Below are positions 42,727-52,585 of a DNA stretch of 64,000 nt, piece after piece. The translations under genes were made by a program, and so were the position numbers. Source of the DNA: Acetobacterium sp. KB-1 (GTDB taxonomy: Bacteria; Bacillota; Clostridia; Eubacteriales; Eubacteriaceae); NCBI RefSeq assembly GCF_003260995.1, contig NZ_CP030040.1, positions 248,001 through 312,000 of the forward strand, written 5' to 3'. A model generated the notes under the pieces. It saw only the letters and a list, made by a program, of their open reading frames with translations. It did no database searches and had not been told where the DNA came from. Within the stretch, counting starts at the first letter, position 1. Every line of letters begins with the position of its first letter.

Positions 42727-43185
42727 ATGAATTTTGAAATCAATAAGCTATTGCAGGAAAAAATAATCCCTTTTGAATTTGTTGTAAAAAATACGGATTT
42801 AAATGATATAGAGGGAGAACTGGATGAAAATGGCGCTTTCGTGCGTGGAACCATCGAAAAAGTATCGAAAGGTAATTTTCTGGTGAATTTCACCCTTGAG
42901 ATGACCATGATCTTTCCCTGTGCGCGTTGCCTAGAACCAACCCCCATTGATTGTCTTTATGACTATACGGATACGGTAACGGTTGAAGAGGATGAAGCAA
43001 TACTTGATTTATTGCCCATCGTTGAAGAATGCATTTATATTAATGAACCTTTCCGTGTACTGTGCAGTGAAGAATGTGCGGGTTTGTGTCCAAAATGCGG
43101 CAACAATTTAAATCACGAGCAATGCGAATGCGACAAATTTGGTGATTATGATCCGCGATTTGAAGCGTTGAAAAAATTATTGTAA
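42727..43185 (+). CDS. DUF177 (YceD/YlbN) family protein
   Basis: 152 aa starting at ATG 42727 (MNFEINKLLQEK) with SD ggag; a longer frame would start inside the operator. It carries the family's C-rich half: CARCLEPT (~60), then CSEECAGLCPKCGNNLNHEQCECD (~117-140), a probable zinc site. DUF177 proteins precede rpmF almost universally and are linked to 23S rRNA or ribosome maturation; the molecular role is not settled. It heads the rpmF-plsX-acpP-rnc-smc-ftsY series. Confidence 0.9.
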   Translation: MNFEINKLLQEKIIPFEFVVKNTDLNDIEGELDENGAFVRGTIEKVSKGNFLVNFTLEMTMIFPCARCLEPTPIDCLYDYTDTVTVEEDEAILDLLPIVEECIYINEPFRVLCSEECAGLCPKCGNNLNHEQCECDKFGDYDPRFEALKKLL

Positions 43186-43219
43186 GTGAAATGACTTTAC
43201 TATTTAGGAGGTGTGAGTG

Positions 43220-43399
43220 ATGGCTGTACCAAAGAGAAAAACTTCTAAGTCCAGAAGAGACAAAAGAAGAACACATTACAAATTAAATATTCCAGGAATG
43301 AGTACTTGTCCAAAATGTGGTGAAATTAAATTGCCTCATCGAGTTTGCAAGTCTTGTGGCACATACAAAGACGTTAGCGTTATCAGCTTTAACGAATAA
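43220..43399 (+). CDS. rpmF: 50S ribosomal protein L32
   Basis: 59 aa beginning [18 protein letters not shown] after Met, with a zinc ribbon CPKCG...CKSCG (~30-47), the zinc-binding C+ form of L32. ATG 43220 is preferred to the adjacent GTG 43217 by SD (taggagg) spacing. It is followed immediately by a terminator hairpin, as often between rpmF and plsX. Confidence 0.97.
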   Translation: MAVPKRKTSKSRRDKRRTHYKLNIPGMSTCPKCGEIKLPHRVCKSCGTYKDVSVISFNE

Positions 43400-43422
43400 A
43401 CAGAGTCTAGACTCTGTTTTTT
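43400..43422 (+). terminator. Terminator/attenuator after rpmF
   Basis: ACAGAGTC-TA-GACTCTGT, a perfect 18-bp palindrome directly after the stop codon, followed by TTTTTT. It would lower plsX transcription relative to rpmF. A possible weak promoter (TTTACT, 17 bp, GATAAT at about 43470-43498) could restart plsX transcription. Confidence 0.8.
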
Positions 43423-43522
43423 CTCTATCTGGGATTATTTTAGGCCCGGATATTTTTATTGATTGTATTTACTGAATCGGTTTTTTCTGGGATAATAGAC
43501 AGATACAAAGGAGGGCGTTAGT

Positions 43523-44518
43523 TTGAATATTTTTTTAGACGCCATGGGTGGCGATGACGCGCCCTATCAAATCGTAAAGGGTGCCATTGATGCGGTTAAG
43601 GAATATGACGTCAAGCTGACCCTGGTGGGTCGCCGGCCGGCTATTTTAGAAGAGCTTTCAAAATACGATTACCCTGATGACAAAATTGAAATTCTGCATG
43701 CCGAAACCGTCATAGAAAATACCGAAGATCCCGCCATGGCGATTCGGCGAAAACCGGATTCGTCTTTAGTTGTGGCACTTGATGAAATGAAGAACCGAGA
43801 AAATGCAGTGCTGATTTCAGCTGGAAGTACCGGGGCACTTTTATCCGGGGGATTATTAAAACTGGGCCGGATTAAGGGAATCAAACGTCCTGCTCTGGCA
43901 GCAACGCTGCCCAAAAGTGACGGCGTATTTGTTCTTATTGATACCGGTGCCAATGCCGATTGTAAACCGGAGTATTTGGAACAGTTTGCCCAATTAGGAA
44001 AAATTTATTCAGAAAATGTTTTAGGTAAAACAGATCCGGGGATCGGACTCATTAATATCGGTGCTGAAGCAAAAAAAGGAAACAGTCTTGTAAAAGCGGC
44101 CTATGAGCTTTTGGAAGCTGGGGATTTTAATTTTTTGGGCAATGTTGAAGCACGCGATATTCCCGAAACGAAGGCTGATGTGTTAGTCTGCGATGGATTT
44201 ACGGGCAACATCGTATTGAAATTAACCGAAGGTATTTCTGCTTATCTGCTTAAAAAAATGAAGACGTCAATCATGAGTAACACCAAGGGTAAAATTGGAG
44301 GAATGCTGATTAAAGATAATTTGAAAAGCTTCAAAAAACAATTTGACTATGCCGAGTATGGCGGTGCTCCCTTTTTAGGTGTAAAAGGTGGTATTATCAA
44401 AGCTCACGGTAGCAGTGATGCTTTTGCGATTAAAAATGCGGTGCGACAGAGTATTAAGTTTATTGAGAATGATGTGTTGAAAAAAATTACTGATAATGCA
44501 AAAAACAGGGAGGCTTAA
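43523..44518 (+). CDS. plsX: Phosphate acyltransferase PlsX
   Basis: Converts acyl-ACP to acyl-phosphate for phospholipid initiation with PlsY. TTG start, SD aaaggaggg. 331 aa. Motifs: LDAMGGDDAP at the N-terminus, AMAIRRKPDSSLV near 73, SAGSTGALLSGG near 99, GANADCKPEYLEQFA near 150, and VCDGFTGNIVLKL near 225. acpP follows after 3 bp, giving acyl carrier and acyltransferase together. Substrates can also come from the FakA route encoded earlier in the window. Confidence 0.96.
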   Translation: MNIFLDAMGGDDAPYQIVKGAIDAVKEYDVKLTLVGRRPAILEELSKYDYPDDKIEILHAETVIENTEDPAMAIRRKPDSSLVVALDEMKNRENAVLISAGSTGALLSGGLLKLGRIKGIKRPALAATLPKSDGVFVLIDTGANADCKPEYLEQFAQLGKIYSENVLGKTDPGIGLINIGAEAKKGNSLVKAAYELLEAGDFNFLGNVEARDIPETKADVLVCDGFTGNIVLKLTEGISAYLLKKMKTSIMSNTKGKIGGMLIKDNLKSFKKQFDYAEYGGAPFLGVKGGIIKAHGSSDAFAIKNAVRQSIKFIENDVLKKITDNAKNREA

Positions 44519-44521
44519 GTC

Positions 44522-44746
44522 ATGGATGAACGATTTTTAAAAGTTACGGCAATTATTTCAGAGCAATTGGATGTTGATATTGAAAAAATTACCCTTGAAA
44601 CCTCACTCATTGACGATCTGGAAGCAGATTCACTGGATGTGGTTGAGCTGATTATGGCGTTTGAAGATGAATTTGGAACTAAAATTGACGAAAGTGCATT
44701 AGAAAATATCCAAACTGTAGGAGATATCATCAACGCAATTTCCTAA
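44522..44746 (+). CDS. acpP: Acyl carrier protein
   Basis: 74 aa acidic helical protein. The phosphopantetheine attachment serine is in EADSLDVVEL (~37), the DSL motif. The upstream FLKVTAIISEQLDVD and downstream FGTKIDESALENIQTVGD are standard ACP helices. Two different CoA enzymes (coaD, coaE) elsewhere in the window supply the precursor of its prosthetic group. Confidence 0.97.
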   Translation: MDERFLKVTAIISEQLDVDIEKITLETSLIDDLEADSLDVVELIMAFEDEFGTKIDESALENIQTVGDIINAIS

Positions 44747-44896
44747 GAAGATTAAAGGGTGTCGCTGAGAAACAATGGCACCCACCTTCTCCTTATTCAG
44801 GAGACTGTGCGTTATCTTTTCTGGTTTGCTTCTTTTCATGGGGAATAGCGAGAAACGCTCAGGCGAACTCTCGTAATCGATAAGGGGGGATATTAA
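44747..44896. other. Spacer with three small hairpins between acpP and rnc
   Basis: GGGTGTC/GGCACCC (44757-44763 with 44777-44783), TCTCC/GGAGA (44788-44792 with 44800-44804) and AGCG/CGCT around 44847-44859. None is followed by a clean U-run. They could be processing sites; RNase III, encoded next, commonly cleaves its own leader. Confidence 0.4.
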
Positions 44897-45562
44897 GTGA
44901 CAATCGAAGAAAAAATCGATTACCGTTTCAAGAAAAAAGAGTTATTAAAAGTTGCCTTAACGCATAGTTCACATTCAGGAAATTCGACCAACAACGAACG
45001 ACTTGAATTCTTGGGGGATGCAGTATTGGAACTGATTATCAGTGAGTATTTATTTTTGTCTCACAAATTATCTGAGGGTAAAATGACGAAAATCCGTTCC
45101 AATATTGTATGTGCCGAGTCTCTTTCCAAGGCTGCCTATGAACTCCAGTTGGGAGATCATATTTTCTTGGGAAAGGGTGAAATTGTAACTGGGGGAAGGC
45201 AACGGAAATCGAACCTTGCCAATGCCTTTGAGGCCCTGATTGGGGCTGTATTTTTAGACAGTAATTTTGAAATAACCCGGAAAGTTGTTCTGAAAGTGTT
45301 GGAAAGTAATATCGCTCTGGCTTTGTCCGGTGCGCTGGTAAAAGACTATAAAACGGAACTTCAGGAGTATATTCAAAAGAACAATGACAATGTTATTGAA
45401 TATGTCCTGGACCGTTCTGAAGGACCGGAACACAACAAAACCTTTTATATTAAATTGATTTTTAATGGCGATTGTGTGAGTCATGGCATCGGTAAAAGCA
45501 AAAAAGAAGGGGAGCAGGACGCCGCTAAAAACTATTTGCTTAAGACGAGAAGACTAAATTGA
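44897..45562 (+). CDS. rnc: Ribonuclease III
   Basis: Double-strand-specific endonuclease that processes rRNA precursors and some mRNAs. 221 aa, GTG start with SD agggggga. The catalytic signature NNERLEFLGDAVLEL (~33-47) is intact, and the second acidic pair is in ANAFEALIGAVFLD (~105-118). The C-terminal double-stranded RNA-binding domain starts at DYKTELQEYIQK and ends with GKSKKEGEQDAAKNYL. The rnc-smc-ftsY order is typical of Firmicutes. Confidence 0.97.
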   Translation: MTIEEKIDYRFKKKELLKVALTHSSHSGNSTNNERLEFLGDAVLELIISEYLFLSHKLSEGKMTKIRSNIVCAESLSKAAYELQLGDHIFLGKGEIVTGGRQRKSNLANAFEALIGAVFLDSNFEITRKVVLKVLESNIALALSGALVKDYKTELQEYIQKNNDNVIEYVLDRSEGPEHNKTFYIKLIFNGDCVSHGIGKSKKEGEQDAAKNYLLKTRRLN

Positions 45563-45571
45563 GGTGAGGGC

Positions 45572-48500
45572 TTGTATTTAAAAAAATTGCGATTGTCGGG
45601 GTTTAAATCATTTGCAGACCCTGTAAGCCTTGAGTTTTCAGAAGGTATTTCTGCAATTGTGGGCCCTAACGGCAGCGGAAAGAGTAATATCACTGATGCC
45701 ATCAAATGGGTTTTGGGTGAACAAAGCATTAAATCCCTTCGGGGTAAAAAAATGGAAGATGTCATCTTCTCAGGAACAGAAAAAAAACAAGCCTCCGGTT
45801 ATGCCGAGGTTGTTTTGATTTTAGACAACAAAGAGGGTTCGTTGGAAAACTATCCCCAGGAAATAGCGATCTCACGGAAACTATTTCGGTCCGGCGAAAG
45901 TGACTATGCCATTAATAAAAAAAGCTGTAAACTAAAAGAGATCCACAGTATTTTTATGGATACCGGTTTGGGGAAAAACGGTTATTCATTAATCAGCCAA
46001 GGGAGTATCGAAAATATTTTATCGAGTAGTCCCACTGAGCTGCGGAATATCTTTGAAGAGGCTGTAGGTATTGTTTCCTATAAAACTAAAAAAAACGAAG
46101 CCGAAAAAAAATTGGAGCAAACTCAGGGACACTTGGATCGGCTGCGAGACATTATGGCAGAAATAGAAAAACAGGTGGGCCCCTTAAAAAACCAATCTCG
46201 GAAGGCTAAAAGCTTTTTAACCCTCTATGAGGAGTTAAAGACTGTCGATCTGGTGATTTTCTATCGAAAAATGAGCGGCGCGGTCACGGAACTGAAAGTA
46301 TTAAAAAAAAATCTTGAGGAACAACTAAAAAGTTGTGAACAAATCGAAGCAATTATCAGAAAAAAGGATGAATTGTATCAAAAACTGACCATTGAGAATC
46401 GTGAATTGGACCTTTTAGCGGACTCGGAAAAGAAAAATCTATCGGTGCTCAGAGCCGATTTCGATCGGGTTCAGCGGGAAGATATCCGTTGTAAAAGTCA
46501 GTTGGAAGCGAATCAAATAACCCAGGAACGCTTAAAAAACGAAGGTGAAAGCTTGACCTCCCGAATTGCGGCAACACTTAAGCGGATTGATGGACTGGAA
46601 CTGGAGAAAAATGTCTTGCTAGAGAACCTCGTGACAAAAGAGGCAGTCAGAGGTGAACTGGAAAATACCCTTAATCTTTTACTCTGTGCAGAACAGCAGG
46701 AAAAAGATCGGATCAAAGCAACTCAAGAGGCCGTTCTAAATCAGCAATCGCTTTGCGAAAAACTCGAAATGAAGCGTTTAGAAATTAAAACGGCCATTCA
46801 GGAAGCAAAGACGGAGTCATCTTTTATCAAAAAGTACCTGGATGAAACAGGAGCCAGTCAGGATCAAGTCGCTGCGGATCTAAAGCAGCAAAAACAAGAG
46901 ATGAGTAGTCTGTTGGCAGAAAAAGAGCAACGGAAAGACCAGTACCAGAAGTTGCAAATCCAGTATCAACACAGTTTGGACGAACAAAAGCAACTCCAGA
47001 ATCAGGTTCACCTGATTTCTAATAATTTGAAAGTTAATGCTTCCAAGGTAGAGTATTTAAAAAATATTCAAAAAAATTATCAGGATTACTTCCCAACCAT
47101 TCGTAAACTGATGACATCAGAAAAGCTGCTCGGCCCGGTGATCCATGAGGTTTTTGGGCCGGTTGGCGAACTCATCTCGACTGAGGCCAGATATCTTCAG
47201 GCCATTGATATTGCTTTAGGTGCTAAAAGTCAGAATATTGTCGTTGCCAGCGTTAAGGTTGCCAGTGATTGTATTAATTTGCTCAAGAAAGAGCGTCTTG
47301 GTCGGGCAACATTTTTGCCCCTGGATAATTTAAAATACAGTTTAGTTGATGAAAAAACCCGGGCAGTGCTTAAAAATACTTCCGGAGTCGAGGGGATTGC
47401 CAGTGACTTGGTTAAAACCGATGCGGCTTATGAAGTGGTCATTAAAAGTCTTTTGGGACGAATCATCGTCGCCAGAGATTTTGCTTCGGGAAAAGATATC
47501 CAGAAGAAAACGGCTTCTAAGTTTACCGTTGTAACCCTGGGAGGTGAAATCTTTTACCCTGGCGGAGCCATTGTCGGGGGACAAAGCAAGGACAACCGGC
47601 AGTCGCCGCTTTCTAAGAAGATTGAAATCCAGAATTTGCAAAAAGAAATGGATCAGCAAAAAAAAGCCCTGGATGCGATCAAAAACCAGGATGTGACGGT
47701 GCAAAAATCTCTGACCCAGGTAGTCGATCAATTAAAGGAACTGGAAACGGGGTATAACCGCTGCAAACAAGCGCTGTGGGAGAAGAACAAGACAATTGAG
47801 GACTTGAGCCGAAAACAGCGTGAAAGTACGCAGTCGATTTCGTCTCAGGAGCAAAAGCTTCAGGCACTCAGTCAGAAGCTGGAACAGTTAAATATTGAGC
47901 TGACTAAAATCGAAGCATCATATAATCAGGCCAAGGAAGCCACAAAAGGTCAGGAAACTGATGATCAGGCTCATATGATCAGACAACAACTGGACGATTT
48001 GCGGTTAAAAATATCAGAAAGCCAAATGGTTATCACTCAGATCAAAGGAGAAATCGCTGGGTTTGATCAGCAAATCGTCTTGATGCAGGAACAATTAAGC
48101 CACCAGACAGCCAGAAAAACGACTCTGGAAGCTGAAATGGCGGGTTACCTAAATGAATCCCGCGAATTGATCCGACTTCAGGAAAAACTGGGGGCGGATC
48201 ATCAGCTGCTAAGCAAAAAAATTGAATCCCATCGTGACAAAAATAAACAAGCGATGGAACTGCAAAAAACGAATGCCCAGCGGCTGGAGACGCTACAGGA
48301 AGAAATAAAAAATGACAATCACCAATTGATTATTGACAACGACAGAAAAAATACCATTTCGACTCAACTAAACAGTCTGCAGCTACAGATGAACCATTGG
48401 GAAGAGAATATCTATAAGAGCTATGAAATTAACTATTTAATGGCTGAAGATGCCTATCAGCAGTTGGAGGCGGAGCACAGCCTTGATGAGCTTGATTTGT

Positions 48501-49144
48501 CTGAAGAACGTCAGCGTACCTTGAGAGAAAAAATTAGCGCACTGGGGAATGTGAACCTCGGTGCCATTGAAGAGTATGAAGAAATTATCGCCCGACATGA
48601 TTTTATGAAAGAACAAATGGATGATTTAAAAGCTGGGAAAAGTGAGCTGTTAGATATTATTAATACCTTGTATGACGCCATGACCGAGCAGTTTAAGGCA
48701 AACTTTATCAAGCTACAGGAGAATTTTACGCGGATCTTTGGCATTCTATTTGAAGGCGGTTGGGCTTATCTGGAGTTTACGGACCCTACTGGGGTGCTGG
48801 AAGGGGGAATTGAACTGGTGGCTCAGCCACCGGGTAAACGGCTGCGGCATATTTCTCTGCTTTCTGGTGGTGAAAAGTCAATGGTTGCCATTGCTCTGCT
48901 GTTTTCCTTTCTGGAAATTAACCCGTCCCCTTTTTGTGTGATCGATGAGGTAGACGCTGCCTTGGATGATCATAATATTTACCGTTACATCAGCTACCTC
49001 AAAAAAGTAGCGGAACATAATCAGTTCATCACGATCACTCATCGTCGTACTACCCTGGAAGTGTGCGACAATCTCTATGGGGTATCGATGTCCAAGGATG
49101 GGGTGTCCCAATTGGTGTCGGTTCGACTGACGGATTACGCTTAA
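45572..49144 (+). CDS. smc: Chromosome segregation/condensation ATPase SMC
   Basis: 1190 aa SMC protein that extrudes DNA loops with ScpAB. TTG start, SD gaggtgagg. Walker A GPNGSGKSNI (~32-41) and the Q-loop are at the N-terminus. A long coiled coil (~165-500) leads to a hinge (~505-660, with LGAKSQNIVVAS and GGEIFYPGGAIVGG), and the second coiled coil (~665-1000) returns. The signature LLSGGEKSMVAIAL (~1095) and Walker B FCVIDEVDAALDD (~1120) close the head. Full length with no break. Confidence 0.98.
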   Translation: MYLKKLRLSGFKSFADPVSLEFSEGISAIVGPNGSGKSNITDAIKWVLGEQSIKSLRGKKMEDVIFSGTEKKQASGYAEVVLILDNKEGSLENYPQEIAISRKLFRSGESDYAINKKSCKLKEIHSIFMDTGLGKNGYSLISQGSIENILSSSPTELRNIFEEAVGIVSYKTKKNEAEKKLEQTQGHLDRLRDIMAEIEKQVGPLKNQSRKAKSFLTLYEELKTVDLVIFYRKMSGAVTELKVLKKNLEEQLKSCEQIEAIIRKKDELYQKLTIENRELDLLADSEKKNLSVLRADFDRVQREDIRCKSQLEANQITQERLKNEGESLTSRIAATLKRIDGLELEKNVLLENLVTKEAVRGELENTLNLLLCAEQQEKDRIKATQEAVLNQQSLCEKLEMKRLEIKTAIQEAKTESSFIKKYLDETGASQDQVAADLKQQKQEMSSLLAEKEQRKDQYQKLQIQYQHSLDEQKQLQNQVHLISNNLKVNASKVEYLKNIQKNYQDYFPTIRKLMTSEKLLGPVIHEVFGPVGELISTEARYLQAIDIALGAKSQNIVVASVKVASDCINLLKKERLGRATFLPLDNLKYSLVDEKTRAVLKNTSGVEGIASDLVKTDAAYEVVIKSLLGRIIVARDFASGKDIQKKTASKFTVVTLGGEIFYPGGAIVGGQSKDNRQSPLSKKIEIQNLQKEMDQQKKALDAIKNQDVTVQKSLTQVVDQLKELETGYNRCKQALWEKNKTIEDLSRKQRESTQSISSQEQKLQALSQKLEQLNIELTKIEASYNQAKEATKGQETDDQAHMIRQQLDDLRLKISESQMVITQIKGEIAGFDQQIVLMQEQLSHQTARKTTLEAEMAGYLNESRELIRLQEKLGADHQLLSKKIESHRDKNKQAMELQKTNAQRLETLQEEIKNDNHQLIIDNDRKNTISTQLNSLQLQMNHWEENIYKSYEINYLMAEDAYQQLEAEHSLDELDLSEERQRTLREKISALGNVNLGAIEEYEEIIARHDFMKEQMDDLKAGKSELLDIINTLYDAMTEQFKANFIKLQENFTRIFGILFEGGWAYLEFTDPTGVLEGGIELVAQPPGKRLRHISLLSGGEKSMVAIALLFSFLEINPSPFCVIDEVDAALDDHNIYRYISYLKKVAEHNQFITITHRRTTLEVCDNLYGVSMSKDGVSQLVSVRLTDYA

Positions 49145-49229
49145 AATGATGGTCAGGAGAAATTACAAACTGACCCCAAATAAACTCACTTAGGCAAGGC
49201 TCTAAGGGGTTAAAACGAAGGAGGCAACG

Positions 49230-50132
49230 ATGGAATTAAGTTTATATGAACGGATGCGTAACAAGCTGGTTAAAACGGCTGACAATTTCAAGGAAAAAAT
49301 AGAAAATGTCATGTATATGGGGAGCTTTGATGATGATTTCTTTGACGAGCTGGAGGAAACTCTGATTCTCTCGGATTTAGGGGCTCAAACCTCAGTGAAA
49401 ATCACGGCGGCGCTGCGGGCAAAGATTAAAGAAACCCGGTCTAAAAGCAAGGAAGAAGTGATGGGCTTTCTAAAAGAAATCCTGGTCGATATGGTTTTGG
49501 TGGAAGTAAAAAAGCCGCAGCTACCCACGATTATGCTGGTTGTTGGCGTCAACGGGGCCGGAAAAACCACCTCGATTGCCAAACTCTCTGAGCGCTATAA
49601 AAAAGAAGGCAAAAAAGTTGTCATTGCAGCAGCGGATACCTTTCGGGCGGCGGCGGTGGAACAACTCGATGAATGGGCCAGACGGGTTGGCGTGGATATT
49701 ATCAAAAGTACTACCGGTGCCGATCCGAGCTCGGTGGTTTTTGATGCCATTGGTGCAGCCAAGGCCCGTAAAGCCGATATTCTGATTTGTGATACGGCGG
49801 GACGTCTGCATAATAAGGTTAATCTGATGAAAGAACTTGAAAAGATCAGTCGGGTGATTAACCGGGAAGGTGAAGGGTTCACGGTTCATAATTTATTGGT
49901 GTTAGATGCTACTACTGGGCAAAATGCGATTAACCAGGCAAAGGTGTTTCATGAGTGTGTCGAAATTAAGGGAATTGTGCTGACTAAGCTCGACGGAACC
50001 GCCAAAGGCGGTATCGCAATCTCGATTATCGATGAAATGCAGATTCCCATTGAATACGTTGGTATTGGCGAAAAATCAGAAGATCTCATCGATTTTGATC
50101 CAAAGAAATTTGTTGATTTGCTCTTTGAATAA
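49230..50132 (+). CDS. ftsY: Signal recognition particle receptor FtsY
   Basis: SRP receptor GTPase at the membrane; docks SRP-ribosome complexes. 300 aa, with a short NG form lacking a long acidic A domain, as in many Clostridia. N domain ~1-85; G domain with [16 protein letters not shown] (~93-108), [13 protein letters not shown] (~125-137), DTAGRLHNK (~177-185) and [10 protein letters not shown] (~241-250). SD aaggaggc precedes the ATG. It follows smc by 85 bp. The ffh partner is in the next transcription unit. Confidence 0.97.
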   Translation: MELSLYERMRNKLVKTADNFKEKIENVMYMGSFDDDFFDELEETLILSDLGAQTSVKITAALRAKIKETRSKSKEEVMGFLKEILVDMVLVEVKKPQLPTIMLVVGVNGAGKTTSIAKLSERYKKEGKKVVIAAADTFRAAAVEQLDEWARRVGVDIIKSTTGADPSSVVFDAIGAAKARKADILICDTAGRLHNKVNLMKELEKISRVINREGEGFTVHNLLVLDATTGQNAINQAKVFHECVEIKGIVLTKLDGTAKGGIAISIIDEMQIPIEYVGIGEKSEDLIDFDPKKFVDLLFE

Positions 50133-50181
50133 AGGTTTATAAAGATTTTAACGAAATGTCCCAAAGAGCGCGAATAAAAGC

Positions 50182-50210
50182 TTGACTTTTTTACTGTCAG
50201 GACTTACAAT
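50182..50210 (+). promoter_or_regulatory. Promoter of ylxM-ffh-rpsP
   Basis: TTGACT (50182-50187), 17-bp spacer, TACAAT (50205-50210). Just downstream, GTAAA/TTTAC with flanking CGTC/GACG can form a small leader hairpin before ylxM. Confidence 0.72.
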
Positions 50211-50258
50211 AATTAAGTCGTCAAGTAAAATTCCTTTACGACGATATCGAAGGTGCAT

Positions 50259-50615
50259 ATGGAAAAAAAAGTAGGGGAACAATATTTATTTGATTTTTAT
50301 GGCGAACTGCTAACCGCTAAGCAGAAGCAGATTTTAGAGTATTACTATGATGATGACTATAGCCTGGCTGAAATTGCTGAGGTAATGGCAGTTACCCGTC
50401 AGGGTATTTTTGATGTGATTAAACGCTCTAAAGCCATGATGGAAGCCTATGAAGAAAAACTGGGACTCATCGCCAAGTTTTTAAAATCTCAAATTATTCT
50501 GGAAGAAATTGAGAAAGTTCTATTGGACTGTGTTGATCGTGAAAAAGACGAGCAGCTACAATCTGAATTGATGCTGGTGGTTGAAAAACTGAAAAAAGTC
50601 AGTGAAGAAAACTAG
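50259..50615 (+). CDS. ylxM: YlxM-family HTH protein (SRP-associated)
   Basis: 118 aa from ATG 50259 (MEKKVGEQYLFDFYGELL). It is a sigma-70 region-4-like helix-turn-helix: LTAKQKQILEYYYDDDYSLAEIAE, then VTRQGIFDVIKRSKAMMEAYE. YlxM is encoded with ffh in nearly all Firmicutes and, in streptococci, binds and modulates the SRP. It stops 9 bp before ffh. A DNA-binding role is an alternative, since the fold is that of a transcription factor. Confidence 0.92.
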   Translation: MEKKVGEQYLFDFYGELLTAKQKQILEYYYDDDYSLAEIAEVMAVTRQGIFDVIKRSKAMMEAYEEKLGLIAKFLKSQIILEEIEKVLLDCVDREKDEQLQSELMLVVEKLKKVSEEN

Positions 50616-50624
50616 AGGTGACAG

Positions 50625-51962
50625 ATGATCTTTGAAGGATTAAATGAAAAATTTCAAAATATATTTTCCCAACTTAAGCGCAAAGGAAAATTAAACGAAA
50701 AAGACATCCAGGAAGTCAATCGGGAAATAAAAATGGCTCTTTTAGAAGCCGATGTCAATTTCAAAGTCGTTAAACAGTTTACCAAAAATATCGGTGAGCG
50801 CGCCATCGGCCAAGAGGTACTTAGCAGCCTGACTCCGGGACAGCAGTTTATCAAGATTGTAAAAGATGAAATGACAACCCTTCTGGGCGGTGAAATTGAG
50901 CGCATGGACTTTATCCAGGGACGCCAGAATGTTTATATGATGGTGGGTCTCCAGGGTGCTGGTAAAACAACCACAGCAGCTAAGCTTGCCAACCTGTTGC
51001 GCAAAGAGAAAAAATTCAAACCCTTGCTGGTTGCTTGTGACGTCTATCGTCCAGCAGCGATTAAGCAGCTTGAAATTCTCGGGGATGAATTAAAAATTGA
51101 CGTTTACTCTGAACATGATATAAAAGACCCGGTCGGCATTGCCAAACGGGGACTTAAAAAAGCAGTTGAAGGCCATTATGATCTGGTGGTTATGGATACG
51201 GCCGGTCGATTACAAATCGATGAAGCGCTAATGGATGAATTGGTTAATATTAAAGAAGTCATTAATCCTACCGAAATTTTATTAACGGTCGATGGGATGA
51301 CCGGACAGGAATCGGTCAATGTAGCTAATGAGTTTAATCGCCTGCTTGATATTTCAGGGGTAATCCTGACCAAGTTGGATGGCGATACCCGTGGCGGGGC
51401 GGCCTTATCGATTACCTATACGATTGGCAAGGCGATCAAATATATCGGCACCGGTGAAAAACTGACCGATATTGAACTTTTTTATCCGGACCGGATGGCA
51501 TCGCGGATTTTGGGAATGGGGGATGTACTATCCTTTATTGATAAAGCCCAAAGTATGATGGATGATGAAAAAGCCAAAGAACTGGAAGAAAAGTTCAGAA
51601 ATCAGGATTTTGATCTGAATGACTTTTTGGATCAGATCAGGCAGATCGAAAGCATGGGCTCGATTAGCAGCTTGCTGGAAATGATGCCGGGAGCCAGTAA
51701 GAAAGCCATGAAAAATGTCGATTTATCGGGGGCGGATACAAAAAAAACCGAGGCCATCATCTTATCGATGACCAAGGAAGAACGCCATAAACCCGGGATC
51801 ATCAATGCCAGCCGACGAAGACGAATCGCGTTGGGAAGCGGTACTATGGTAGCGGATGTTAACCGGTTATTAAAGGGTTTTGAACAGTCCAAAAAGATGA
51901 TGAAGCAAATGTCAAATCCGAACATGGCCAAAAAAGGACGGATGAAGCTTCCGTTTATGTAA
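50625..51962 (+). CDS. ffh: Signal recognition particle protein Ffh
   Basis: SRP54 GTPase that binds signal peptides on ribosomes and delivers them to FtsY. 445 aa. N domain ~1-88; G domain with [17 protein letters not shown] (~105-121), [11 protein letters not shown] (~138), [10 protein letters not shown] (~188) and [13 protein letters not shown] (~246). The methionine-rich M domain (~295-440) ends [21 protein letters not shown] gaggtg precedes the ATG. The 4.5S RNA gene is not in the window. Confidence 0.98.
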   Translation: MIFEGLNEKFQNIFSQLKRKGKLNEKDIQEVNREIKMALLEADVNFKVVKQFTKNIGERAIGQEVLSSLTPGQQFIKIVKDEMTTLLGGEIERMDFIQGRQNVYMMVGLQGAGKTTTAAKLANLLRKEKKFKPLLVACDVYRPAAIKQLEILGDELKIDVYSEHDIKDPVGIAKRGLKKAVEGHYDLVVMDTAGRLQIDEALMDELVNIKEVINPTEILLTVDGMTGQESVNVANEFNRLLDISGVILTKLDGDTRGGAALSITYTIGKAIKYIGTGEKLTDIELFYPDRMASRILGMGDVLSFIDKAQSMMDDEKAKELEEKFRNQDFDLNDFLDQIRQIESMGSISSLLEMMPGASKKAMKNVDLSGADTKKTEAIILSMTKEERHKPGIINASRRRRIALGSGTMVADVNRLLKGFEQSKKMMKQMSNPNMAKKGRMKLPFM

Positions 51963-52023
51963 AATCAGTGTTATCAAGGACATTATGTCATTAGATAAAG
52001 AAGTTAAGAAAGGGGGAACGAAC

Positions 52024-52269
52024 ATGGCAGTAAAAATCAGATTAAAAAGAATGGGTAAGAAGAAGAAACCTTTTTATAGAATCGTTGTTGCTGATGCACG
52101 GGCACCACGTGATGGTAAGTTCATCGAAGAAATTGGATACTACAACCCTTGTGTTGACCCTGCACTCGTAAAAGTAGATGCAGACAAAGCCAAGACATGG
52201 TTGGCCAATGGCGCAAAACCAACGGACACCGTTAAGTATTTATTAAAAAGAGAAAACGTAATCGAGTAG
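52024..52269 (+). CDS. rpsP: 30S ribosomal protein S16
   Basis: 81 aa: [20 protein letters not shown] after Met, [20 protein letters not shown], then [12 protein letters not shown] use ATG 52024 with SD aaaggggg; a longer frame from 51985 lacks support. It begins the classic rpsP-khpA-rimM-trmD-rplS group. Confidence 0.97.
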   Translation: MAVKIRLKRMGKKKKPFYRIVVADARAPRDGKFIEEIGYYNPCVDPALVKVDADKAKTWLANGAKPTDTVKYLLKRENVIE

Positions 52270-52285
52270 TACCAGGAGGTAAATG

Positions 52286-52516
52286 ATGAAAGAACTTGTG
52301 GAAATTATTGCCAAAGCTCTTGTTGAACACCCCGATGCGGTATCTGTCTCAGAAGTTGAAGGCGAACAATCCATTGTTTTGGAATTGAAAGTCGCTGACG
52401 ATGATATGGGCAAGGTCATTGGAAAACAGGGGCGTATCGCAAAAGCAATTCGTACCGTCATAAAAGCCGCTGCCACGAAAGAAGACAAACGTGTCATGTT
52501 GGAAATCATCCAATAA
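52286..52516 (+). CDS. khpA: KH-domain RNA-binding protein KhpA
   Basis: 76 aa from ATG 52286 ([16 protein letters not shown]), favoured by the SD aggaggt over the adjacent ATG 52283. A single type-II KH domain with the [18 protein letters not shown] loop (GxxG = GKQG). With KhpB it forms a global RNA chaperone in Gram-positives, affecting cell-division and envelope mRNAs. It sits between rpsP and rimM, its conserved location. Confidence 0.95.
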   Translation: MKELVEIIAKALVEHPDAVSVSEVEGEQSIVLELKVADDDMGKVIGKQGRIAKAIRTVIKAAATKEDKRVMLEIIQ

Positions 52517-52585
52517 AGGCATTGGGCTGTGTATACAGCTCTTTTTTTTCGTGTCTTTTTCAGGGCAAAAAAACAGGAGATAACA

